A DNA stretch of 64,000 bases from Tetrahymena elliotti 4EA (Eukaryota; Ciliophora; Oligohymenophorea; Hymenostomatida; Tetrahymenidae), in contig JH720325.1 of the NCBI GenBank assembly GCA_000231825.2, positions 349,595 to 413,594 of the forward strand, given 5' to 3'. The notes below the pieces were generated by a model, which was not told where the DNA came from, searched no databases, and worked only from the letters and a program-made list of their open reading frames with translations. The translations under genes and the position numbers were made by a program. This document shows positions 25,111 through 36,455 of this stretch, in pieces. Position 1 is the first letter of the stretch, and each line of letters begins with the position of its first letter.

Positions 25111-25995
25111 ATGAATAGAAGTTATGAGTCAGAACCTTAAAATTAGGCTCAGCTATCAATGGAGGGAGTTATTTCTAAAGAAGAGTTTTCATTTTTAAGG
25201 GAATTAAATCTTTTTTACTTTTGTCTACTTGAAATATAGATGAAATGGGATAACTTCTAAAAGTACATCAGAAATAAGGATGCAAATGGAAAGCATTATT
25301 ACGAGTAGGAATAAAATGGTTTTAGCTTTTCTTCAGGTGAGAGAAAATATTATTTCTTTAAGTCTACTTAATAAAAACCATAGGATTATTCAGTAGATCA
25401 ATACCCAAATTCATTTTATGATGACAGAAAATATGCAGTAGCCGCTCTCACTTTTGAGTATATTTTATTTTATAAATAATTTATTGATGTCTTAGACAAG
25501 AAAAATCAGTAGTAAGTAGAAATGAAAATTTAAAAACCAAACTCAAAATCGAGTTAGCCTCCTTAGAATGAATCAATAGCATACTTATGCAAGAGTAATT
25601 TATAAAGAGATATTTTTATTTAAAGTAAGAATGCAAATAATGGTCAAATAAATAACATATTCCCTCTATCTCCTTTAACCAAAGCTAATTATTTCATGAA
25701 AGCTTTGGGGTCAGCTAGAGTGTTTAAGACCGTTAAGGAAATAGAAAATTGGTAACGTTGGAAAGTATATTGGTATACTAAAAATCACCCTATATTTTGT
25801 TATTCAACTTGCTCTGGTAATTGTAGAGACTACTGTAAAGATGCTCCTTGTATATTTATCTACCCTTTATCTGAATTAGAAAATGAAGCTCTTCCTGATG
25901 TTGAAAAAATTGAGCCTAGTAATATCTTTAGTGATGAATTATACTTTTTAGCTTATCAACTTCATGCATATTCTTACCGTATTTCAGAATATTGA
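25111..25995 (+). CDS. Hypothetical protein with C-terminal Cys cluster
   Basis: Single-exon frame of 294 residues, starting MNRSYESEPQNQAQLSMEG and ending at TGA. I do not recognise the family. It has no signal peptide or membrane segment. It has an aromatic-rich N-terminal third (e.g. 'FLRELNLFYFCLLEIQMKW'), a Gln/Asn/Ser linker around residues 135-160, and a compact Cys cluster near residue 230 (CYSTCSGNCRDYCKDAPC, six Cys in 18 residues) that could bind metal or form disulfides. Numerous TAA/TAG Gln codons and base composition above the flanks support it as a real gene. An apparent intron acceptor at 'aaatatag' (about 25240) was considered, but the frame is open across it. Convergent with the esterase gene. 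Confidence 0.7.
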
Positions 25996-26739
25996 TTAAG
26001 AATATTGTGTCTATACTTAGATTAGTTAGAATTAATCAAATATTATGTTTATCAAAATATTTTCGCATCTATAATAAGTTTTTGCTTATTTTCCCAATAT
26101 TTTTAATGAATTAATTTTCATATTATTTTTTACTTTAAAATTTATAATTCTTATTTTGAATGATCAATTTTTTATCAGGATTCATAAATAATTAAAAAAA
26201 TAATTTGGTAATTAATGATAATTTAATTAGAAAATATTTTAAAATCTATATTTAAAAAGGGAATCCTTAAAAAAAAAGCTTGCTTTTTTTCCAACATTGC
26301 TTAAAATATTTAATAAATTCATTGGCTCTTATTTTTGTTTCTTTAATTTATGATGTTTAATATTTAAATATGATTTGGTATTCACATTTTTTTTTTTAAT
26401 TTATTTTCTAAAATTTTGTTGAAATTTAATTAAACTTAATTCAGGAGAAGAATTTATTTTGGTCAGATAAAAAAAATATGATTGAAAAAAATAGAAAACA
26501 TGAAGCTTTTTTCATTGAAGTTATTATTTTATAAGTGTAAGTTAAAATTAAGAAAATTAAGATATTGTTATCATTTTACCTAATTTTATCTTTATGATGG
26601 TAACAATTTTAAAGCTATCAAATTAATTAGTTTTATAAGAATAAATAAAACAAAATCTATAAAATGTATAGTTAAGTTTGAAAATTTATGAAACAAATAT
26701 AAAACTTCAAATTATTTCAAAATTTTTAAGATTAATTTT
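25996..26739. other. Convergent 3' spacer
   Basis: Separates two convergent genes. AT-rich, no supported exon. Should contain both 3' UTRs. Confidence 0.6.
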
Positions 26740-28269
26740 TCAAATTTCAAATTAGTAAAGGAAATTCTTCTTTTTGTATTCTAAAATATTACTGGTGAGT
26801 TCTTCAAATTAAGTTACTACATTATCCATTTTAATTTGTTCAAAAGTTTAGGGTCTACTTTAACTTTCATAAATAAAGTACTCCACAAGTTTGTTAATCA
26901 TTAAGTAGAAGTTACAAACCTCTCTTACTTTAAGTATATCCTCACGAAGTTGTTACAATTCAAAAGGAATGAAGAAAGCCATGTCTACGAAATTGCCATG
27001 GCCAAATTCTTTAAGCTCAGCTGCTAAAATAGCATTTTTATAAACTCTTTATGACTTGATGAAGGTTTGTATATGGTCTCTTTGACTAAAGAATGGGAAT
27101 CTCTTATGGAAATTTTCACTACAAAGGATGAGGAAAGGCTTCTTTTGGGGAGTGCTAAGTAATTTTTAGAATTTAGGGTCTTCATCGAATAAACTCATAG
27201 CAGGATCTAAAACTATAGTTGTAAAAATTCTTGGATCATCAAGAGAAGCAGCAATAGAAGTTAAGCCACCATATGAATGTCCACACATAATAATTTACTC
27301 TCTTGCTGAGAATGACTCTTTCAATTCATCTCCATTCGGGAAATAATTTAAAAACTTCTTTGAAGGATCAAGAGCAAAGGTAATTATTTTTTAGATATCT
27401 TCTTTTCTCTTGATAACTGATTCATTCATGACTTCTTTAAAACTGTTAAGTGGTACAGGATATTGCTTGATTTTAGCAATAAAATCTTCATCACGATGCA
27501 TAGGAGCAATAACTATAACTCCTTTTGAAGCTAAATCTTTACAAAAAGTGGCTTAGAGATTCATATGAGAATTAAATCCATGTGAGTACATCATAATTGG
27601 ATATTTATTTTTCAAAACAGCTAAATTAGCATTGGCAATAACATCCATCATTTGGTTTCTTAATAAAGGACCTAAACTAATTTTAAGAAGAGCAGCTGGA
27701 ACATGATCAACCTTGAATTCTCTTGGGTATCTGTATGTCAAATAAGCTAAAGTATCTAAGTATTTATTCACATTAGAAAAGTAGGGTACATTTCTTCTAT
27801 GGCTATAGTCATCTTCAGTTGGATAAAATATAGCAAATTAAATGTCATCTATGTTTTTAACTGTATAGCCAACTTTAAGAGATCCTGTGACAGGTATTTG
27901 CATAAAAATGGGATTTATCATCATTAAAACAAAATGAACAATAATCATAGCTGTAATAAAAGCCATACAAATATGGTCAATTGTTGTGTTTGCAATAATT
28001 TTCCAATTGTTTGATTAATCATACCTGTAAAATTGCAGAACAAATTCTAATAAAATGGCATAAATAGTTGGCAATCTTATACCCTCTTTTTTAATTATCA
28101 TTATCAAGAATAATACCAAAACTATTTCACTCTAAATTGAATACTCTAAAACCTAATTTAATATCCATTTGCTTTGTAATCTGAAACTTAGTGAAGACAT
28201 AGACAACAAAAAGCCTACGTTTCTTAAACCTAATCCAATTTCAAATGGTCTTAACTACCTTTTTTCCAT
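26740..28269 (-). CDS. Membrane-anchored PAF-acetylhydrolase-like serine esterase
   Basis: Single exon, 509 residues (MEKRQLRPFEIGLGLRNVGF...). The C-terminal two thirds is an alpha/beta hydrolase of the platelet-activating-factor acetylhydrolase / Lp-PLA2 type. The nucleophile elbow is 'GHSYGG' with S332. D355 in 'TIVLDPAMS' lies 23 residues later, the same spacing as in human plasma PAF-AH. H424 is in 'FGHGNFVDM', which resembles the family 'HxNF.DF' box. The upstream 'YPIMMYSHGFNSH' segment is the oxyanion-hole strand. The expected reaction is hydrolysis of short or oxidised sn-2 acyl chains of phospholipids. Unlike the secreted human enzyme it has about 100 N-terminal residues with two or three hydrophobic segments ('EIVLVLFLIMIIKK', 'IYAILLEFVLQFY', 'AFITAMIIVHFVLMMI'), suggesting membrane anchoring. 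Several internal Met codons near the start leave the precise N-terminus uncertain. Confidence 0.85.
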
Positions 28270-29249
28270 ATTCCCTAATTATTTTCTTTATCACTTAAAA
28301 ATAATATCTTATTAAATTTTTTTTAATTTAAAAAATTTGGAGTTTTGATGAAAATAGAATCTTTCTAGTTTAATTTATTATTACTAATTAAATTTATTTT
28401 TAATTTAAATAAACAAATAATATGTATACATACCCACAACAACTTAATATACTTAAATCAATAGGTTTATTATTGAATTAACTCTATTAGTTTTGAGAAA
28501 TAATTTTAAATTGAATTTAAATCTAGTAAAAGTTCTATGTTAATCAAACAATAGTTTTTTATCTTCAAATTATAAAAAATTTTTCTTCAATGATAAATAT
28601 TTGTTTTAAATTATTTAATTTTCAATTCTTCATAATTAATTTTTACTAAAATTGAAAAAAAGAAAAATAATATTGAATAATTAGATATTTTAATTGAAAT
28701 GACATTTATTTTTGGCTATTTTTACTATTTAATAATTGATAAGCGAAATTCTTTTTGAATAATGAGTAATTATTTTAAAAATTATCTAGATTCTATTTAG
28801 CAATTTTTTAATGATTTAGTAAAAAACAAATTATTCCTTTCAATTCTTTATCAGAATTAATTTAAATATTTAAAAACTTATTATAATTTTTCTTTTTTTT
28901 TTCTTTAATGTTTTACATTTATTATCCTTAATGCGAATTATTAATTAAAATATTTTAAATAATAGATTTATTTTTTATGCTAAAATTTCAAAAATAAAAT
29001 ATTTTGAATGCAATATTAAGCAATAAAAAAATGAAAGATTTCTTGATTTATTTTCTTTTAAAGAGTTTATCAAAGAAGAGTATTATATTGAGGATATATA
29101 TTATTATTGATTAATGATTATCAAATCTTAGTAAATCAAAAAAACTAAAGTTTATTTTTGAAATTCAAGAATAATTTTTGTGAAGCTTAGCTCATCAATA
29201 AGCATCGGATTATTAAGTTAAGTATTAAGTTCTTTGATAATTTACAGAA
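28270..29249. other. Divergent intergenic region
   Basis: About 1 kb between two divergent genes (esterase and MFS transporter). AT-rich, no exon recognised. Both promoters are expected here. Confidence 0.6.
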
Positions 29250-32200
29250 ATGCTTGGAGACTAGATCATTCCCGTTTATTGGGAGAATGTAAACTTTTTT
29301 ATCTTCCATTTTTTAAAATACTACATGATTCTAATTTTTAGATTTAAAATGCGAAATTTTTTTTTTTAGTTTTAGAATGAAGAGGAAGAAGAGAAAAATA
29401 ATTATTAAGAAATATGCAATTCTGAATATATAAACAAATTAATCTTTCAATAAGAAAAAGTAGAATATTATGAGGTTTTAAATATTGTAGGAAGTGATGA
29501 TTTCTACTAATTAATTATGTCATTACTTGTAGGATTAATTTGGTTTTTTTCTGGATTGGGACTTTATTCTATACCTTATATTTTTTAGAATCCTAAATTT
29601 ATGTGCTATGATGGATTTAACACTCTTAATTCTATGTAGAATTAATAAGCTTCTTTTAATTATAGTTCTCTATCTGCTTCCAAACATACATCTGATTTTT
29701 TAGCATTCTAAAACAAAGGAGAAATTTAGCACTAACATAATTACTTACCTAATATATTAGAGAATGAAGGATATAATAATCAAGAATAATATGATGCTAA
29801 TTAAATAATGATTGAAGAAGTAGAAGGTTATGAATGCTGGGAAAATGAACTTGCTTGCAGAAAATAAATAGTTATAATGAGTGATAGACTTAATTAAATA
29901 AATGGTTCGTTAATCACATAATTTTCTATGTTTTGCTCTCATTTTTATAACAAAATATTTTTGCTTGCATTTTTTTTTGCTGGAGCATCAGTAGGAATCA
30001 TGTTTAGTTAAATTTTTATTTCTAACAAGATGGGATAAGCTCTATAAATAAAAATTTATTTACTATTATAGTCAATCAACATATTTTGTATGTGTTTATT
30101 TGATATTGACTTTATTTTAATATGCACTCATATTTTCTTTGCTGGTTTCTTCGGGTTTGCTCTTTGGAGTATTTCGTAAACTTACTTAAGAGATGTATGC
30201 TCAAAAGATTTCTTTAATGACTACAGGTGTGCTATTTTCTTTGTAAATACTATTTCATAAATGAGTGTGACATTGATGTTTACATTTATATAAGAGTGGA
30301 GAAAATCATTAATCTATGGTGTATCTTTTCCTCTAGGAATTCTATTTTTGGCTACAGCATATTTTATGGTAGAAAATCCTAAATACTTAATTGGTCGTTC
30401 CAGTAGCAACAGTAACAAAGTTTATAAAGCTTTCTATGATATTTTTTTGTATAACGATGCTAGAAAGTTTTTTTCTCCAAGGCAATTTGAGATTATATAT
30501 GTAAAAATGTTAGCAACTCTAAAACTGTATCATCCTAATTAAAATCAAAATTAATAAGAATTCATATAAAATAGAAGACAAAATCCTCTCTCATCTCCTT
30601 CTTCTGGATCTAATCTATCACCATCTTAATTAAACAGAAACTCAAACAACCAACATTTATTGACAGAATTAAACAATTTTAATAATAACAATAACCAATA
30701 ACATATCAGAAGAAATACTATTGAATTATTAAATATTAGAAATAACACAACTGATCACCAAAGAGCAAATACTCAAGAATAAATACGAATTAATACACTT
30801 GATATAAATAGAGTTAATACTCAGGAAATTTAGAGAGCTAATACAGCTAGTTCTCCATTCTATGCAAATCAATCTAACAAAAATGCTTTTCAAAACTAAT
30901 AGCCAATGAGTTTAGATAATTTTAGTTCGCCCTTCTTTTAATAGTAATAGTAATTTCAGCTATCTTAATAGCCAAATGATCATAATTACTACTAATCTTA
31001 ACTAAATAATGATAATAATAAATAAGAAGACCTGTTTTCAAGGAAGAGTATATAAAATTACAGTAATAATCTATAAAATAAACTAGATTTATAATCGTAT
31101 AAAAATAATAATAACTTAGCAAATTAGTTCGATGATAAATCAATTGATAAGATATCCTTGATAAGTCTTCAAAACCCTACACCTGAAGCTATGTCAAATA
31201 TCTTCCTTAAAATACCTTCGAATAATTAAATAAATAACTAAAATTCAATAAAAAATGTTTAGAAAATGAATGAGGATATTTAGTCTTCTTTTTCAAACAA
31301 TTAAATTAATTTTTAAAATTCAAATAATCAAATTAATGTTTAAAATTCTTTTTTACAGCAAAAGAATTAATTTAATATTCCAAATGGGTTGAACTAAAAT
31401 CAACAATTCTAATAAGAAAATTTACAAATGAACTTGAACAATAATCTGTAAACTGAATACATTACAAGGAGTTAAATAAATCTAAATTAAAATGACAACC
31501 TTTTCACTAATAACAATAATAATTTTAATAACAATACAAACAATATTTTAATTACAAATATGAACAATAATCAGATCTAATTAACAACAAACAACTACAC
31601 TTATCAAGCATTTACTCATATTAATATGGGAGAAGAGTAAAAAAGTTAGAGTGAAGCAATAAGCAATAATACTATTGCTGCATTCAGGCAAAACCAAAAT
31701 ATAGAAAATAATGTTTGTGAAGAATCAGAAAATCAGTAGCCAATAAATGAAAAATAGTAATTCTAGGAATACTTAAAAAGATTGATTGTCTATTTAATAG
31801 CTAGCTCTGTGTTATTAGGTATGTACTTCTTATTTATGATAGAAATTGATAAAATAGGAATTAATCTATCTTACAATATTTTTATACTTGGATTTAGCGA
31901 ATTTATAGGAATTTTATTTTCTGATAAATTTATTGAATTTCCTGATCCTCGTAATACAGTAAAGCATTGCTTATTTGTCAGTGGAATTCTTTGTTCATCA
32001 TTTATTATGATCAAATAGTCTAAATATTGTGAAGCTAGTCATATTGCAGTTTGCCCTGAAAAGATTGTACAATTGCTATTTATTGGCTTAATTAGATTTT
32101 CAACAGTATTTGGTTTATCTTTTCTGATAAGAAACTTTAAACTAATAGAGACCACAAACTAAACAAAAGAATAAACCTGGAAGCTAATATTTGCTGTTGG

Positions 32201-32315
32201 TATTTTTGGAGTCTTCATACCTCTAATTATACTTCTCATTACCAAAAACATTTATTCCACAATATTTATATATGGAATCATATCTATGCTAGTTTCTCTT
32301 TTTTTTAGAGGTTGA
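29250..32315 (+). CDS. MFS transporter of organic-cation type with giant Gln/Asn-rich loop
   Basis: Two exons (29250-29288 and 29370-32315), 994 residues, with an 81-nt intron ending in a T-tract. Twelve hydrophobic segments are visible: TM1 starts at 'LIMSLLVGLIWFFSG', TM2 at 'IFLLAFFFAGASVGIMFS', up to TM6 'SLIYGVSFPLGILFLATAYF'; after the loop TM7 is 'LIVYLIASSVLLGMYFLF', through TM12 'IFIYGIISMLVSLFF'. An extracellular-type loop after TM1 and the TM2-TM4 layout suggest the SLC22/SV2-like branch, substrate unknown. The loop between TM6 and TM7 (DNA about 30530-31765, about 410 residues) is almost pure low-complexity Asn/Gln/Ser, far longer than the usual 60-90 residues. The frame stays open through it with TAA/TAG as Gln. 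A second acceptor AG six bases later (29375) would remove only two residues. Confidence 0.8.
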
Positions 32316-33003
32316 AATTTAATTTAAATAAATGATCTTCTGTAACCATAGCAACCTACGAGATCGATTAAAAAAACTAAAATAAATATATGGATAATTT
32401 AACTAAAATTATTAATACTTTAATTGTTTTTCCTTTTAATAAAAAAAAAATTATCATTGTATTGAATTAAAATTTTAAAAGTCATTTTTAATTTACTTTA
32501 AGCTCAGGGATTTTTTTCTATTGATTTGCTTATGAATTGGATTATTTTTTTCAAGTAAGAAATAAAATATGGTAATTTTTTAATCTTTCGTTCTAGCTTA
32601 CTATTGTTAAGAACATGAAACGTTGATTTATTCATTTTAAAAAATCCCAACAATTTTAATGGTTAGTTTTATTTATGCTTTTTAACTAGATTATTTCTTC
32701 CCTTTACCAATCAGACTAAGCCTATTCATTTTTACTTAAATGATGATAATTTACTTTTTATTAAAAATTAAATAATATAATAAATAGTTGTGTTTATATG
32801 AAGATTGAGAAAAAGCGTTAATTAATTATCAAGAGAATATAGGGTTAAGTAAGAATATAGACATATAAGTTTTACAAGATATAATATAAGTGGTGATTAT
32901 TTTATTTATAATTTGTAGAATATTTTTTATAAATATTAGGATTGATTTGTTAAAATTTTAAAACCTTTTATTAGTTATTTAATTTATTTTTGTTAGTATT
33001 ATT
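32316..33003. other. Convergent 3' spacer
   Basis: Separates the convergent MFS and DMT transporter genes. No exon is seen; both 3' UTRs are expected. Confidence 0.6.
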
Positions 33004-34540
33004 TCAATTATTTAATAAAGCAACAATAACTATTACCAAACCAATAATTTACAGCAAATTTGGTAATTCTCCTAAAATTAAAATTTCATAAATGTAAGAA
33101 AATAAAACAGCGCTGTAGCCAGTCATAGCATATTTACCATGATTAGTAGTAATTATTGAGCCTCTTAAATACATGATTTGATAAATATAAGAGAAAGTTC
33201 CAATTAACATCATTCCATTTATTATTGTTTCAGCACTTAATTAAAATGATAATCCTACTTCTTTTTAATTAAGAGAAAGGACAGAACCAAATACCAAGTA
33301 TTAAAATCTAAAATTTACAAAAATAATGTTAAATATATTTGATGAGACACTTTAATTAAAATATGATAATTAAAATTGAGCTATTTAAGGGATGACGAAA
33401 TTGAAAGTATAGACAGTTTAAAATTAATAACAACTACTATGTTGATTTTAGTAACCAAAGTAGGTAATATAATTATTAATTATCATTCAATAACCCAAAA
33501 ATGATGCAATGGTCTGATGTACTAAATTTTGATAAGTTTGATTTTTGAAATATCTTAGAAGTGAAAAATATAAGTTGAAATAAATCTTTTACCCTTGGTT
33601 AAAGATAATCTATATAACAGATAGATGTTCCTTAGCCTTCTTAATATATAGTAAGCCAAAGCTGAAAGAAATCATACTCATTGAATATACAATAACTAGA
33701 ATTAAACGAGCTGTTCCCTAGTAATATTTATCTTCGGTAATGGTTCCATTATTCTACTGAATATTGTCAGTGCTTTATTCAGTTTAATTGTAAGAAGAGA
33801 AAACTGAGGAAAAAATAGAAGAGAATGTATCAGGAAAGGTAATCATACAAACTCCTAGCATAGAAGCAAAAAAAATAAAAATATCCTTAATACGAATATG
33901 TAATCCATATTAAAAATAATTGATAATGAAAATCCAGAGAGGTGCAGTTTATTCAATAATATATATCAAAGATACAGGGAGTTTGCCAATGCAGTAAAAT
34001 ATCATAAGTATATGTAACCCAACAAAAAAGTTTCTGATTGTAACAACCTTTTAATATTATCAAAAATTATTTAAATTTTCAATTAAATTTTTTAATTTTA
34101 TTTCAAAAAATATTTTAAAAATTTTTAGTTTGTTTTTTGAATGAAAAATATTTGTAGAAACTTCTACAAAATAATATAAAATTGGAAAAAACTTTTCTAA
34201 AGCAAAAGAGCTAATTAGGAATTGGGAGATAAAGAGAAAAACGATAAAAAACTGCTTGAGTGTTCTTTACCTTAAATAAGTGAGAATTTAAATGGAGAGG
34301 AATGCCTTATGCTTTTGACATTATCAATGCTATAACCATACTAGAGATACCTCTTATCATTAATGCTGTTCCAGAATCCATACCTGGAATAAGGATTACG
34401 CCCAAATTGGCAATAAAAAAGAATAACTCAGACAATACTCCATAAGTGTAAGCTGCTGGATCATTTCCGAGAGTTTTTTCCATAAGATCAGAATAACTAG
34501 AGCATCTCTCGATGAAAGCAGAAGCTAATTTAGCAACCAT
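33004..34540 (-). CDS. DMT/EamA-type multi-pass transporter
   Basis: Preferred model has three exons: 34271-34540, 33593-34047 and 33004-33436, giving 385 residues. Hydrophobic segments fit a ten-TM drug/metabolite transporter (SLC35/EamA fold): 'ELFFFIANLGVILIPG', 'IRGISSMVIALIM', 'LHILMIFYCIGKLPVSLIYI', 'TAPLWIFIINYFQYG', 'IFIFFASMLGVCMITF', 'RLILVIVYSMSMISFSFGLLYI', and, C-terminally, 'INGMMLIGTFSYIYQIMYLR' then 'NLLQIIGLVIVIVALLNN'. The EamA-like 'GKLPVSLIYIIEQTAPLW' corresponds to the substrate-path helix. If the second intron is not removed, the whole stretch 34047-33004 stays in one frame except for a single TGA at 33487-33489. I therefore place a 156-nt intron (33437-33592, GTAAAAG..CATAG) that removes it. 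The region around TM7 is the least certain part. Substrate unknown. Confidence 0.7.
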
Positions 34541-36455
34541 AATTTGTTCTATTAAATATATTTTGATAAATCAATAACTAAAGCAAACTGAATTTCTTCT
34601 ACCTTTAATTTTTTTACTTTTTTTAATTTTTTAGTCGAAAATATTCTTTCAATTATTTTTGTATCAAAATTAAGTTAAGAAAGTAAATTAAATCTTACTT
34701 TTGGATTCAATCATTTACCTGTCAAAGATTTATTCTAAAGGAAAAACATTTAATTAATTATGTAAGTATATTAAAGTAAAATTTAATATTTGACAAATAT
34801 TTAATTTGATTAATACCTTTCTTCAATGAAAATGATTCAAAATTTCCTCTTCAAAATTTTTGCTCCTTAACTAGCAAAGACTCAATAAGATTAATTCAAC
34901 CTAAGATTAAATTACAAAATTTTTATTATTTCTAAGTAACTTAAAATCAAATTTTTTAACAAAAAAAAATAAAATACTGATTTTGTGATTGTGGAATGCA
35001 TTATTTTATTTGATAATTTTTTTTTTAAATTTTGAGACCTTGTTTCTAATTAATCTATAAATTTTATAATACAATTCTATTTTTTTAAATTTTTAATTTT
35101 AAGCTCAACCATAAAACATTTTATTTAAATATTTGAAAAACAATTTTTGAATAATCATATTTTTTTAGAAAATTTAAATTATTTATTAAATAGATGGATG
35201 TTAGCATAATTTTTGATCTCTTTTATATTTATATATTATCTATCCATACTATTTGATTTTTTTTCTCTTTAAAATAATATTTAAAAGAATGAAAAAAACA
35301 TAAAATTACAATAACAAATAAAAATTAATGAATGGAATGGAAGAGATAAAAAAATATCAAAATATATTATTTTTTTATCATACATAAAATAATTTTCAAA
35401 GAGAAGTATTAAGTTATTTTGATCAATGAAAAATTACTCAATAAAATTAATTTTGTCAGATGAATTTGAAAAGAAATACTATTAATTTTTATAATAATAA
35501 AATAATTTTTTTACAAAATTTTAAAAATATTATTATAAATAGGTAGGTGATTATTTTTATTGTAGAAAGACAATAATTGACATTATTTTAATTTAATTTT
35601 TAATTAATGAATTTTAATTATAAATTTTTTTAGTAATATCTATCTTATTCTGTTTTGAATTTTAAATATTACATTATATTTTCTTAGATAAATTTTTTAA
35701 TTTGAGTCTATTACTAAAATCCATTATTATTAAATAATTTTAAAGAAAATGAATGATTAGTTAATTCAGACCACATTTCCTATTACTAATCTTATCAAAT
35801 TAGATAGATAATTGTATTACTTGTCAAAAATTTAATCTAAATTTATTTAAAATTTAAATATTTTGCAATCAAATATTGAAATAGAAATATAGAAAATTAT
35901 TTTTTATTTTCATTTTATTTCTTATTTTTTGAAGGTTGTTCAAACCTTTTTTAAAATGAACTATAAAAAGAATTGTGAAGATTCAATTTAATAAAAAAAA
36001 GAAATAAAATATTTAATTAAGAAACAGCTGAGTTAAAAATTTGTATGTTAAAGGTAAAAATTTATTTAAAAATTAATTTATTTCATCGTAAATTAACAAA
36101 TAAAATATATTTAAAGAAGTCTAAAAAAGATTGAAATGAGTGATAGATAGATTGTAAATAGGGTCTTTAAGGTGGTTCTATGTGAATGGAGCTGAAAGTA
36201 GTTAGTTTCTATTCTATAAAAATTGTGAATTTACTCAATCGAAAAAGAAAGTTTAATGAATTTAGTATAGCTCTAAAATAAATAAGGAAAACATTAATTC
36301 TAGATAAATTGTGATTCGACTATAAATTAGAAATAGTTTGATTAAATAGATAATAAAAGAGAGATATATACATTCATATATACGCGCATACATACATTTA
36401 TTACTGTACAAGAATATAAATAAGAGTAATAGCTATAATAAATAATAATTGATTC
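34541..36455. other. Divergent intergenic region
   Basis: 1.9 kb between the DMT transporter (minus) and kinesin (plus). Very AT-rich, with no supported exon. A short run of repeated 'tatacattcatatatacgcgcatacatacattt' type sequence lies near 36366-36400, just upstream of the kinesin start. Confidence 0.6.

Noticed and set aside
33487..33489. Selenocysteine codon in the DMT transporter
   Set aside because: The family has no known Sec, no SECIS-like element was recognised, and a phase-compatible intron removes the TGA. Kept only as a finding to test.
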